Part shown: piece by piece, positions 25,593 through 32,459 of the stretch
Layout of the letters: the number at the start of each line of letters is the position of its first letter
How positions within the stretch are numbered: position 1 is the first letter of the stretch
NCBI GenBank assembly: GCA_002290555.1
Contig: NEUK01000012.1
Span: forward strand, 1-32,459
Direction of reading: 5' to 3'
Length of the DNA stretch: 32,459 nucleotides
Source of the DNA: Spartobacteria bacterium AMD-G4
GTDB lineage: Bacteria > Verrucomicrobiota > Verrucomicrobiia > Chthoniobacterales > Terrimicrobiaceae
Translations under genes and position numbers: made by a program
The notes under the pieces: generated by a model
Told to the model about the DNA's origin: nothing
Seen by the model: only the letters and a program-made list of their open reading frames with translations
Database searches by the model: none

Positions 25593-27047
25593 ATGCGTCA
25601 CCGGTTTGCCATTTTTTCCACTGCGATTCTCCTACTGGCCCCCGTCTTTTTCCCTGCCCTCGCGCAGACGGTCGAGCCCGGCCTCGAGCGTGCGGTGAAA
25701 TGGAAGTGGAATGTCGCCCCACCGACCTCGGCCGCATGGGGACTGCCCACCCGCGAGATTCCCGTGCTCCAGCAACGGCCCTCCACCCAGTCCGGCAGCG
25801 CCGCCGCACTCCTGTCGGCGCAAGATATCTACACGGTTAAAAAAGGCGATGTCCTCATCCACATCGCCAAGCGGCTCCAACTCTCTGTCGCCCAACTCAA
25901 GGAATTCAACGCCCTAGAAACCGACTTTCTGAAAATCGGGCAACAACTGCGCATCCCCAGTCCAGAAGAAAAGCGCCTTCTGAAAAGCACACCCAAGTCT
26001 TCAGCAGCCCAAACCACCGCACCACCGCCAGCGGATATCGCATTGTCAGAAGTCCTCCTCCTCCGCGTTTTCTTGGACAACCAAGGCTTCGGCACTGGCC
26101 CGATCAGCGACATGCCAGACCCACTTTTCGGTAAGACGCTCCACCTCTACCAGACCGCCCGGGGCGAAACGCTCGATCACCCGACCCTGGTTGAGCGTGC
26201 CAAGGAATACACGCGCGATACGCTTGGCACATACACTCTGCGCGCGGACGACTTCCGCTTCATCGCCCCGCCGAAAGCCGCCCGCGCCGTAAGCGAACCC
26301 GCCGACAAGCCGAACCCGAAAGCCAAGCCCGCCCCCACTCCTCCCCCGACCTATCAGGAAATGGTCACAGCCGACTTCCTCGCCTACCGCTCCCCGTGGG
26401 AATTCGTCGCCGAGCGCTTCCATTGCGACGAGGCCTTCCTGCGAAAGCTCAACCCGTCGCTCGGCACCCAACCCGTTGCTGGGTCACTCTTCCGCGTGCC
26501 GAATGTGATGCCGTTTGAAATCGAAAAAATTCCTGCGACCGGTCTGCAACCCTCGGCAGATCCATCCCAGCCCCTCTCCGCAACGATCACCGATGTCTCG
26601 ACGCTCGAAATCTTCCGTTCCGGCCGGCTCATTGCCGTCATGCCCGTCGGTCGCGCCCGTCCCGGCCTGCGTGGCCGCGGCGAGTGGACGGTTCTCGATG
26701 TCATCGCCCACCCCAGACTCGCCACACTGCAGGAGGACCGCGTCGTCCAAGTCGAAAAACGGAGCCCCTTCTACACCAATCCCAACCCCACCCCCGCCAC
26801 GGTTCGCCCAGTGCTCGCGCAGGAACAATACCTGCCGCCAGGCCCCAATAACCCCGTCGGTGTCGTCTGGATCAATCTTGCCAAGGCCTCCGAGACCACT
26901 CCCCAATCTTTCGGCCTCCACGGATCCAGCGTGCCCGCCGCCATGCAAACGCTCGAGGGAATCGGCGGCTTCCGTCTCACCAATTGGGACGCCCTCCGCG
27001 CCGCCCGACTTCTCCCCACCGGCACAAAAATCCAGTGGAAACCCTGA
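25593..27047 (+). CDS. LysM protein with L,D-transpeptidase-like domain lacking catalytic Cys
   Basis: I start at the ATG at 25593 (MRHRFAIFSTAILLLAPVFFPALAQ), a clear signal peptide; 484 aa. A LysM domain (IYTVKKGDVLIHIAKRLQL ... LKIGQQLRIP) is followed by a Pro/Ala linker, a peptidoglycan-binding-like helical segment (LLLRVFLDNQGFGTGPISD), and a second LysM-like stretch (SPWEFVAERFHCDEAFLRKL). The C-terminus has a YkuD fold: FRSGRLIAVMPVG, NPVGVVWINL, and the His motif FGLHGSS (His443). In active L,D-transpeptidases a GC-R motif (S-x-G-C-x-R) follows about 16 residues later; here it reads GIGGFRLTNWD, with Gly459 (codon GGC) where Cys is expected. It should therefore be inactive as a Cys transpeptidase, perhaps a wall-binding or regulatory protein. 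It follows polX by 4 nt. Confidence 0.85.
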   Translation: MRHRFAIFSTAILLLAPVFFPALAQTVEPGLERAVKWKWNVAPPTSAAWGLPTREIPVLQQRPSTQSGSAAALLSAQDIYTVKKGDVLIHIAKRLQLSVAQLKEFNALETDFLKIGQQLRIPSPEEKRLLKSTPKSSAAQTTAPPPADIALSEVLLLRVFLDNQGFGTGPISDMPDPLFGKTLHLYQTARGETLDHPTLVERAKEYTRDTLGTYTLRADDFRFIAPPKAARAVSEPADKPNPKAKPAPTPPPTYQEMVTADFLAYRSPWEFVAERFHCDEAFLRKLNPSLGTQPVAGSLFRVPNVMPFEIEKIPATGLQPSADPSQPLSATITDVSTLEIFRSGRLIAVMPVGRARPGLRGRGEWTVLDVIAHPRLATLQEDRVVQVEKRSPFYTNPNPTPATVRPVLAQEQYLPPGPNNPVGVVWINLAKASETTPQSFGLHGSSVPAAMQTLEGIGGFRLTNWDALRAARLLPTGTKIQWKP

Positions 27048-27067
27048 GCGAACCCTGAACAACCTAC

Positions 27068-27087
27068 GGCAAAAGTTGCTTTTTTTT
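27068..27087 (+). terminator. Weak hairpin plus T8 after LysM gene
   Basis: GCAA-AAG-TTGC forms a very short stem directly followed by eight T residues, 20 nt after the LysM gene stop. The T-tract is good but the stem is only 4-5 bp, so termination would be inefficient at best. Confidence 0.25.
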
Positions 27088-27124
27088 CCACTGACCCGTG
27101 CCATCTTCACCCATCCACCTTCGT

Positions 27125-27970
27125 ATGAGAATTCCGATGAAATCCGCATTCGCCCGCACCTTTCTTTTTTTCACAGTCGCTATCTGCCTAACATCTCACG
27201 CACCTGCCAAGGCCCAAATTCCCTCGCGCCCAGCTCCCCAAGCGCCTGTCGTGGTGGAGCCACAGCCAGTCATTAACCCTACGAACACCCCCTTGCTTGC
27301 GGTAGCCGCCCCCATGCCCGCTCCAGCCCCGACCACCCCGCGCAAGCCGGCCTACAACAGTTGCAATGTCGAGAGCAACACGGTGGCCATGACCTTCGAC
27401 GACGGCCCTCACCCGAAGCTTACCCCCCGTCTCCTCGACATCCTCAAAGAGCGCGGCATCAAGGCCACATTTTTCGTCATTGGAAAATGTGTCGCCGAGT
27501 ATCCCGACATCGCCAAGCGCATCGTCGCCGAGGGCCACGAGATCGCCAACCATACCTGGAACCACCCTCAACTCCCAAAGCTCAGCCCGACAGCCTTCGC
27601 CGCTGAAATCACCCAGACCAATGACGCCATCCAACAGGCCACCGGCATCCTCCCCGTGACCATGCGCCCGCCCTACGGAGCCATCAACGCGGGCATCACC
27701 AAACGCCTCAACGAGGAATACGGCCTCAGCGTCATCCTCTGGTCAGTCGATCCCCAAGACTGGAAAATCCGCAAATCTGATCATGTCTCCAGCCACATCA
27801 TCAAAAATGCCGCCCCAGGCGCCATCATCCTCGCCCACGACATCCACGCCTCCACCATCGACGCCATGCCCGCCGCCCTCGATGCCCTCCAAGCAAAGGG
27901 CTACAAATTCGCCACCGTCTCCGAGTTGATCGCGATGGACCGCCCCGCCGCTCCGAAAGCCACTCCCTGA
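27125..27970 (+). CDS. Polysaccharide deacetylase (NodB/CE4 family)
   Basis: CE4 enzymes remove N-acetyl groups from peptidoglycan or other GlcNAc polymers. The start is MRIPMKSAFARTFLFFTVAICLTSHAPAKAQ, a signal peptide (27125; the ATG at 27137 is also possible; the track start at 27098 is too long). After a Pro-rich spacer the five NodB motifs are all present: TFDDGPHPKLT (1), HTWNHPQL (2), RPPYGAIN (3), WSVDPQDWK (4) and IILAHDIHAS (5). This suggests an active exported enzyme of about 280 aa. Its position 77 bp after the LysM/L,D-transpeptidase-like gene suggests peptidoglycan as substrate. The 3' end overlaps the convergent dinB gene by 70 bp. Confidence 0.94.
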   Translation: MRIPMKSAFARTFLFFTVAICLTSHAPAKAQIPSRPAPQAPVVVEPQPVINPTNTPLLAVAAPMPAPAPTTPRKPAYNSCNVESNTVAMTFDDGPHPKLTPRLLDILKERGIKATFFVIGKCVAEYPDIAKRIVAEGHEIANHTWNHPQLPKLSPTAFAAEITQTNDAIQQATGILPVTMRPPYGAINAGITKRLNEEYGLSVILWSVDPQDWKIRKSDHVSSHIIKNAAPGAIILAHDIHASTIDAMPAALDALQAKGYKFATVSELIAMDRPAAPKATP

Positions 27971-29058
27971 GCCGGTTCCGGGTGTTTTTGGACGCCGTCG
28001 AAATCAAAAACCATCTGGGCGCTCGGCGGCACGAGTCCAGACACGCCAAGCCCGATCAGGCGCAGAGGGCGGTCGACCACCCCCTCCCTCCGCAGGATTG
28101 CACAAGCGATCGCGTAGATCGTTTCCGCCGCCTCAAAAGGCTCCTCCACACTTGTCTGTCTGGTCACTGTCTTAAAGTCGCTGTAGCGGACCTTCACTTG
28201 AACAGTGCGGCCAGCAAGCCGCTCCTTGCCGAGCTTCGCGGCGATATCACGGGCCTGCTCCTTGAGCGCGGGGATGAGAATCCGGCGGTCGTCGGTATCG
28301 CGCTCAAATGTTTCCTCGGCACTGATGCTTTTCACCTCGCCATCGAGATCGAGGGCGCGTGCGTCGTCCCCGAACGCGTAGGCTTTGAGTTTCGTCGCGA
28401 ACGAGCCGGCGACGGCCCGCAGGTCGCCACCATAATCCTGGATGTCGCCAATCGTGCGCAGTTCCATTCTTGCGAGCGCCTCGGCCGTCACCTTCCCGAC
28501 CCCGTGAATGGCGGATGCCGGAAGCGGCCGCAGGAAGGCCACCTTCTCCTCCTCGGTGATGCAGAAGAGGCCGTTCGGCTTTCCATGGTCGCTGGCGATC
28601 TTTGCCAGCAGCTTGTTCGCCCCGATCCCGATGCTCGCCGTGAGCTGCCTCTCCGCGCGGATCAACTCCTTCATTTGCCTGCCCAGCTCGACCACGGCCT
28701 CCCGTGTGAACACTTCAAAGGCGTGGCTCATATCAAGGTAAGCCTCATCCACGGAAACCTGCTCCACCTGCCCGCCAAATGTGGCGAGCCTCGCCATAAT
28801 TTCTCGCGACTCGGCGCGGTAGACATCCATGCGCGGGCGAATGAACACGCCATCGGGACACAGCCGCTGGGCCGTGCGCGACGGCATGGCGGACCGCACA
28901 CCATACGCGCGCGCCTCGTAACTTGCCGCACACACCACCCCGCGACGCTCGGGGGACGCTCCAACAATCACAGGCTTGCCCGCCAACCGCGGATCGTCGC
29001 GCTGTTCGACCGAGGCGTAAAACGCATCCATATCGAGGTGGAAAATAACTCGCGGCAT
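27901..29058 (-). CDS. dinB: DNA polymerase IV (Y family)
   Basis: This translesion DNA polymerase has 385 aa. The palm carries HLDMDAFYASVEQ (Asp9, and Tyr14 at the steric-gate position) and SVDEAYLD (Asp104, Glu105). The substrate-binding YEARAYGVRSAMPS and the SIGIGANKLLAKIASDHGKP block are intact. HhH motif HGVGKVTAEALARM and a little-finger domain follow. The hexapeptide-like QMVFDF near the C-terminus fits a beta-clamp-binding motif. The C-terminal 30 residues extend beyond it and are encoded by the 70 bp that overlap the deacetylase gene. I see no LexA box upstream, because the region is occupied by the ABC transporter remnant. Confidence 0.96.
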   Translation of the reverse strand: MPRVIFHLDMDAFYASVEQRDDPRLAGKPVIVGASPERRGVVCAASYEARAYGVRSAMPSRTAQRLCPDGVFIRPRMDVYRAESREIMARLATFGGQVEQVSVDEAYLDMSHAFEVFTREAVVELGRQMKELIRAERQLTASIGIGANKLLAKIASDHGKPNGLFCITEEEKVAFLRPLPASAIHGVGKVTAEALARMELRTIGDIQDYGGDLRAVAGSFATKLKAYAFGDDARALDLDGEVKSISAEETFERDTDDRRILIPALKEQARDIAAKLGKERLAGRTVQVKVRYSDFKTVTRQTSVEEPFEAAETIYAIACAILRREGVVDRPLRLIGLGVSGLVPPSAQMVFDFDGVQKHPEPAQGVAFGAAGRSIAINSETVANL

Positions 29059-29064
29059 TGTGGA

Positions 29065-29406
29065 TCAGGATATGGAGATTTGCTGCCCCTCCACGAGTTC
29101 GCGGAAGCGGCCCGGGATTGTGACGAGCGAGTCGTAGCTGCCAGCCTGTTGGATTTGGCCGTTGCGAAGGAAAAGGCTGCGCGGGCAGTTGCGGTCGGTG
29201 GCGAGGCGCGGGCCGCCGTTACGGTTTGATCCGCCCTCGCCGACACGCGTATCAAGCCCCTCGGCGAGCTTTGGGATGAATTCCCACGCCTTCGCTCGGC
29301 GGCAGGCGGACTCGATCTCAGCGTCGGTCAGCAGCGGCATGTGGGGACGGACAATCGGCCACAGGATTTCGCGGGTTGCTGTCTTGCTGGTGGGATTTAG
29401 GTTCAC
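29065..29406 (-). pseudogene. Remnant of ABC exporter ATP-binding domain
   Basis: The 113-codon ORF matches the second half of an MsbA-type ATPase: PLLTDAEIESACRRAKAWEFI, then KLAEGLDTRVGEGGSNRNGG, which mirrors the usual LPEGYDTxVGEGGxxLSGGQ. The signature motif is corrupted (RNGGPRLATDRNCPRS instead of LSGGQRQRIAIARA). The Walker B, D-loop and H-loop segment is missing: the text jumps to LFLRNGQIQQAGSYDSL and ends RFRELVEGQQ, the family C-terminus. There is no transmembrane domain or Walker A upstream. It is thus an internally deleted gene fragment, not functional. It ends 6 bp upstream of dinB and may have been the neighbour that supplied its promoter. Confidence 0.8.
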
Positions 29407-29589
29407 GGGACCTCTGCACGAGGCGCGTAAGATTTGGAGATTTTCCGGTTTCTTACGATCATTTTTCCAGCACGGGCCGGATCAATGAGCGAGTGTCTTT
29501 GAAACGCTTCTCCTCCCGCTTGCTCCCACCACGGAAGCACCGTGAAAATTTCATCGCTGGATCTTGAACTCCCCTGAAAGACTACCCGT
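29407..29589. other. Non-coding stretch upstream of transporter gene
   Basis: These 183 bp carry no recognisable ORF. Part may be decayed DNA of the ABC exporter gene. The promoter of the BASS-family transporter gene should lie in the right part. Confidence 0.35.
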
Positions 29590-30549
29590 GTGAACTTCAA
29601 ACGCATTCTTGGAACGACTGTCGCGCTTTTCCCTGTGTGGATCATCCTCGGCTGCGTCTGGGCTTGGAACCAACCGGCGGCGTGGACCTGGTTTCAACCG
29701 CACATCGAAGTCGGCCTCGGCGCGATCATGCTTGGCATGGGGCTCACATTGCGCTTTGCAGACTTCGCGGCCGTGGCGCGGGATCCGAAAAATGTCGCCA
29801 TGGGCGTGGCGGCCCAGTTCCTCATCATGCCCGCTTCCGGATGGCTCGTAGCCCGCATGTTTCAGCTCGAAACCGGTCTGGCCATCGGCCTCATCCTTGT
29901 CGCCTGCTGCCCCGGTGGCACGGCTTCCAATGTGATCTGCTACCTGGCCAAGGCCAATGTGCCTCTGAGCGTTTTACTGACGATGTGTTCCACCCTCGTC
30001 GCCATTTTCGCCACGCCACTGCTCACCCATTGGCTTGCCGGGGCGTGGTTGCCCGTCGATGCCGCCGCGCTTTTCCAATCGATGCTGATTGTTGTCATGC
30101 TGCCCCTCCTGTGCGGCGTGGCGGCAAACACGCTTCTGGGGAAAATGCGCGACCCTGAAAGAATCCGCTCTTGGGTGGATACCATCGGCCCTCTGCTGAG
30201 CGCCGCGGTCATCGTTTTGATTGTCGGCTGCATCGTGGCCTCGAAGAAGGCGGAAATTGCCCGCGCCGCCCTGCCTCTTTTTGTCTCGGTCTTTTTGCTG
30301 CACGCCTTGGGGTTCGGAGTGGGTTACCTTTTCGCCCTGGCCAGCGGCTGCAAGGAGTCCCTCCGCCGCACCATCTCCATCGAAGTGGGCATGCAGAACA
30401 GCGGCCTCGGCGCCGCGCTCGCCACGCGCCACTTTTCCCAATTCGCGCTCGCCCCGGTTCCTGCAGCCATCTCCGCCGTTTACCATTGTCTGATCGGCAG
30501 CCTGCTTGCGGCTTGGTGGCGATCCTGCCCGCCGGCCTCCGAAAAATAA
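29590..30549 (+). CDS. BASS family (bile acid:sodium symporter-like) transporter
   Basis: This integral membrane protein has 319 aa and a GTG start (MNFKRILGTTVALFPVWII). About nine hydrophobic helices are visible. The family signatures are LGMGLTLRFADF, VACCPGGTASNVICYLAKAN (Na+-binding region) and IEVGMQNSGLGAALA. Bacterial BASS members import organic anions such as pantoate with sodium; the substrate here is unknown. No arsenite-transporter features (Acr3) are seen. The TAA stop is directly followed by the palindrome upstream of the GbsR-type regulator gene, so the transporter may be controlled by, or co-transcribed with, that regulator. Confidence 0.9.
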   Translation: MNFKRILGTTVALFPVWIILGCVWAWNQPAAWTWFQPHIEVGLGAIMLGMGLTLRFADFAAVARDPKNVAMGVAAQFLIMPASGWLVARMFQLETGLAIGLILVACCPGGTASNVICYLAKANVPLSVLLTMCSTLVAIFATPLLTHWLAGAWLPVDAAALFQSMLIVVMLPLLCGVAANTLLGKMRDPERIRSWVDTIGPLLSAAVIVLIVGCIVASKKAEIARAALPLFVSVFLLHALGFGVGYLFALASGCKESLRRTISIEVGMQNSGLGAALATRHFSQFALAPVPAAISAVYHCLIGSLLAAWWRSCPPASEK

Positions 30550-30569
30550 AATTCAATTTGAATTGAATT
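30550..30569. promoter_or_regulatory. Palindromic operator candidate upstream of GbsR-type gene
   Basis: AATTCAAT-TTGA-ATTGAATT is a perfect inverted repeat with 8-bp arms and a 4-nt spacer. It directly follows the transporter stop and lies 30 bp before the regulator ATG. Its size and AT-rich composition in GC-rich surroundings fit a binding site of a dimeric winged-helix regulator, most simply for autoregulation. Confidence 0.55.
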
Positions 30570-30572
30570 ATC

Positions 30573-30595
30573 ACGCTGATTGTGAAACGCTGATT
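30573..30595 (+). repeat. Direct repeat pair ACGCTGATT before regulator start
   Basis: ACGCTGATT occurs twice, at 30573-30581 and 30587-30595, spaced 14 bp start to start, ending 4 nt before the ATG. No Shine-Dalgarno motif is present. The pair could be a second regulator site or a chance duplication. Confidence 0.45.
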
Positions 30596-30599
30596 TCCG

Positions 30600-31142
30600 A
30601 TGAGCCTCGCCGCACCACTTCTTCCTGAAACGCAAGCCCCCGATACGGCTTCCCGCGAGCACTTTGAAAACACGCTCGTCGAGGTCTTTTCCGAGCTGGC
30701 TGATCTCTTCGGCAACCCCCGCTCCCACGGCCAGATCTACGGCATTCTCTTCGCCTCCCCCGAGCCGCTGACGATGGATGACATCGCCGCGCGACTCGAC
30801 ATCAGCAAAGGCTCCGCAAGCCAGGGCCTCCGCGCCTTGGAGACGCTCGGCGCCATCGAGCGCGACGCCAGCACGCGCACTGCCACCTACGCCGCAAAGC
30901 TTGAGCTGAAGCTCCTCATTTCCGGCTTTGTCCGCCAGCGCCTCATTCCCCGCATCGACTCGAGCAAAACCCAGCTCGCCGGCCTCAAGCCCCTCCTTGC
31001 CAGCCTACCCTCCGAGCACAACGCCGACTACCAACTCCGCCTCAAGCGCGTCACCCAATGGCACGACCGCGCCCTCCGCTTCCTCCCGCTCGCCCAAAAA
31101 CTCCTCGATACCGCCTCGAAGTTCCCTACCTCTATCAGTTAA
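30600..31142 (+). CDS. GbsR/MarR family transcriptional regulator
   Basis: The protein has 180 aa with a winged helix near residues 40-100. The core reads GQIYGILFASPEPLTMDDIAARLDISKGSASQGLRALETLGAI, the arrangement of GbsR-type proteins (quoted in parts: GQIYGILF; LDISKGSASQGLRAL). A helical C-terminus probably serves dimerisation. GbsR proteins in Bacillus control choline and glycine betaine genes, but the family is broad and the ligand here is open. The gene is preceded by a palindrome and by two direct repeats and has no Shine-Dalgarno motif. Its neighbour, the BASS transporter, is the most likely target. Confidence 0.85.
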   Translation: MSLAAPLLPETQAPDTASREHFENTLVEVFSELADLFGNPRSHGQIYGILFASPEPLTMDDIAARLDISKGSASQGLRALETLGAIERDASTRTATYAAKLELKLLISGFVRQRLIPRIDSSKTQLAGLKPLLASLPSEHNADYQLRLKRVTQWHDRALRFLPLAQKLLDTASKFPTSIS

Positions 31143-31387
31143 CGAAAACCGCGTGCTGGAAACGCCACCACCTGACTCCTCTCGCCATGGAACGGCCACA
31201 AAAGCCGTAACCAAAGGCGGCAGCATGGGTTGAAATAGTCAGCCGCCCTTCCTGAATGATTTTGCTGTCCATGGTTTTACCAAACCGCTCCCCTCGAAAC
31301 CTCTTGATTGTAACGCCGGCGTCCCGTCTGCGAGAGTAAAGACCTCGCTGACAGGCCAGACACCCTCGCCCCTCGCCCCTTCCCTGC
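31143..31387. other. Intergenic stretch with short GC-rich repeats
   Basis: This 245-bp gap contains GGCGGC ... GCCGCC arms around 31215-31250 (6-bp stem, 20-nt loop) and TGTAACGCCGGCGTC at about 31309, which resembles part of the hairpin repeat at the right end of the window. The minus-strand ORF 31135-31431 shows no recognisable protein features. Confidence 0.4.
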
Positions 31388-32119
31388 ATGCCCACAACCC
31401 GCCGCGTCCTCTCCACCGACCTCGCCTGCACCGATTACGAGGCCCTCGGCGCGCACCTCTTAGCCCGCTGTCGTGAACCCGGCTCCTACGCCGTTGATTT
31501 TTCTAATACCCACATCGTTACGATGCGGCGGCATGAGCCAACATTCGCTGCCACCACAGCCAGCATCGACATCTTCATACCCGATGGCATGCCCCTCATT
31601 TGGTGCCTGAACCGCCAAGGTGCCGCGCTCCGAGACCGCGTTTATGGCCCCACCTTCCTGCGAAAATTCCTCGCAACCTGCCCCTCCAGTTTCTCGCACT
31701 ACTTCCTCGGCGGCAGTCCAGAATGCGGAAAAAAACTCCGAGAACGCCTGCTCGAAAAAAATCCGCAACTGAATATCGTTGGCTCACAGCATGGCTATTT
31801 CACAAGCGAGGAGGAGCCTAGTGTTTTTAACACAATCATCGCCAGTCGTCCCGACTTCATCTGGATCGGCCTTGGCACACCAAAGCAGCAGGAACTCCTC
31901 CAACGCCTCAAGCCCCTCCTCCCCAGCGGCATCCTCCTTGCCGTCGGCTTCGCCTTCGATGTCAATGCCGGCACAAAACCCGATGCCCCCGCTTGGATGC
32001 AACGCGCAGGCCTCACATGGACCTACCGTCTTGCCACCGAACCCCGCCGTCTCGCAGGCCGCTACTTCTATTGGAACTCGCTCTTCCTGTATTACTTGCT
32101 GAAAACCAAACGCCCATAG
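31388..32119 (+). CDS. WecG/TagA/CpsF family glycosyltransferase
   Basis: These enzymes add an N-acetylmannosamine or related sugar to a lipid-linked intermediate in envelope polysaccharide synthesis. The 243 aa fit the family. Visible signatures are IPDGMPLIWCLN (about 62-73), DRVYGPTFL, YFLGGSPECG, IGLGTPKQQELL and the C-terminal VGFAFDVNAGTKPDAPAWMQ followed by GLTWTYRLATEPRRLAGRY. The conserved Asp of the PDG motif and the C-terminal Arg-rich membrane-binding segment are present. No other glycosyltransferase or flippase genes are close, so the acceptor cannot be inferred. No ribosome-binding motif precedes the ATG (ccttccctgcATG). Confidence 0.93.
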   Translation: MPTTRRVLSTDLACTDYEALGAHLLARCREPGSYAVDFSNTHIVTMRRHEPTFAATTASIDIFIPDGMPLIWCLNRQGAALRDRVYGPTFLRKFLATCPSSFSHYFLGGSPECGKKLRERLLEKNPQLNIVGSQHGYFTSEEEPSVFNTIIASRPDFIWIGLGTPKQQELLQRLKPLLPSGILLAVGFAFDVNAGTKPDAPAWMQRAGLTWTYRLATEPRRLAGRYFYWNSLFLYYLLKTKRP

Positions 32120-32459
32120 CGTGATACGAGGAGATAGAACCGCGGAGGACAAGGAGGTTAAGAAACCTTTGCAACATCCCGTGCCTTCTGGACACTCAAC
32201 CTGCTCTTCCAAATCAAGATTTCCTCGACGACGCCATAAAAACTCACGCCCTCACAGACATCTGGTCCACAAACCAACAGCCACAATAGCGGCGCGTCTA
32301 TGACCGCCGAAAGTCGCTCCAACCCCGGCGGTCACAGACCGCCGCTACAAAAACCAGCCGCCAGTAACCCGCTACGGCTTTTCCGCTTCCTCCCACAAAT
32401 TGACTCGCCCTGCTCACCCTGCGGGCAAACTTCGTTTGTCGTTCTCCGCTACGCTCCGG
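32120..32459. other. Non-coding right edge with repeat element
   Basis: No gene was recognised in these 340 bp. The stretch carries the hairpin repeat at 32287-32347, and its last 60 bp contain runs like ctccgctacgctccgg that resemble the first bases of the window (ctccgctccgctccg). The short ORF 32121-32303 has no recognisable features. Confidence 0.5.
32287..32347. repeat. 61-bp imperfect hairpin repeat (REP/MITE-like)
   Basis: TAGCGGCG...TGACCGCCG on the left is mirrored by CGGCGGTCACAGACCGCCGCTA on the right (quoted in part: CGGCGGTCACAGACCGCC). The arms match over about 21 nt with one bulge and one mismatch around an 18-nt loop. Each arm is itself a palindrome (GGCGGTC-TGT-GACCGCC). This nested symmetry is typical of dispersed REP-like elements. 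Copy number cannot be seen from one window. Confidence 0.65.

Noticed and set aside
31135-31431. Minus-strand ORF in the gap before the WecG-type gene
   Set aside because: It is Arg-rich, covers repeat-like sequence and overlaps the ends of both neighbouring genes.
1-32459. CRISPR array, tRNA or rRNA genes, prophage or integrase
   Set aside because: No regularly spaced repeats, no cloverleaf-like sequence in the gaps and no phage or recombinase motifs were found by reading.

Overview
The window looks like a piece of a Verrucomicrobiota chromosome, perhaps close to the Chthoniobacterales or Terrimicrobium group. This is inferred from gene content, not from a database match. The signs are a Gram-negative envelope set (TolC-type channel, lipoproteins, L,D-transpeptidase-like protein), moderately high GC, Pro/Ala-rich linkers, a nusA-infB-rbfA-nrnA-truB-ribF translation cluster, and few Shine-Dalgarno motifs. 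No rRNA, tRNA, CRISPR array, integrase or transposase was recognised.

Layout. 437-2002 (+) encodes a membrane-anchored protein with a cyclic-nucleotide-binding fold and no DNA-binding domain. It converges on a squalene/phytoene synthase-family gene (-). From 3129 a tightly packed dnaX-ybaB-dcd operon (+) is followed by a dihydrolipoamide-dehydrogenase-like flavoprotein. From 19941 down to 7213 everything lies on the minus strand, in transcription order: nusA, infB, rbfA, nrnA, truB, ribF, a circularly permuted ATP-grasp/alpha-E fusion, two transglutaminases, a short-chain dehydrogenase and a long-chain polyprenyl diphosphate synthase. Several junctions overlap by 1-20 nt, so the ATP-grasp/transglutaminase module is translationally coupled to the end of the infB operon.

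From 20135 a plus-strand run encodes mostly exported proteins: two lipoprotein-like proteins, a TolC-family channel, a secreted protein of unknown function, DNA polymerase X, a LysM/L,D-transpeptidase-like protein whose catalytic Cys is Gly, and a polysaccharide deacetylase. dinB (-) overlaps the deacetylase tail and lies next to the decayed remnant of an ABC exporter. The right end holds a BASS-family transporter, a GbsR/MarR-type regulator with a good palindrome upstream, a WecG/TagA-family glycosyltransferase, and a long hairpin repeat in the terminal non-coding stretch.

The best candidate for a poorly described system is the ATP-grasp/alpha-E plus double transglutaminase module (9146-13397), predicted from family knowledge to make and process an unknown peptide. 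Next are the Cys-less L,D-transpeptidase-like protein and the cyclic-nucleotide-fold membrane protein. Starts were moved inward from the ORF track wherever a signal peptide, family alignment or gene overlap supported it.
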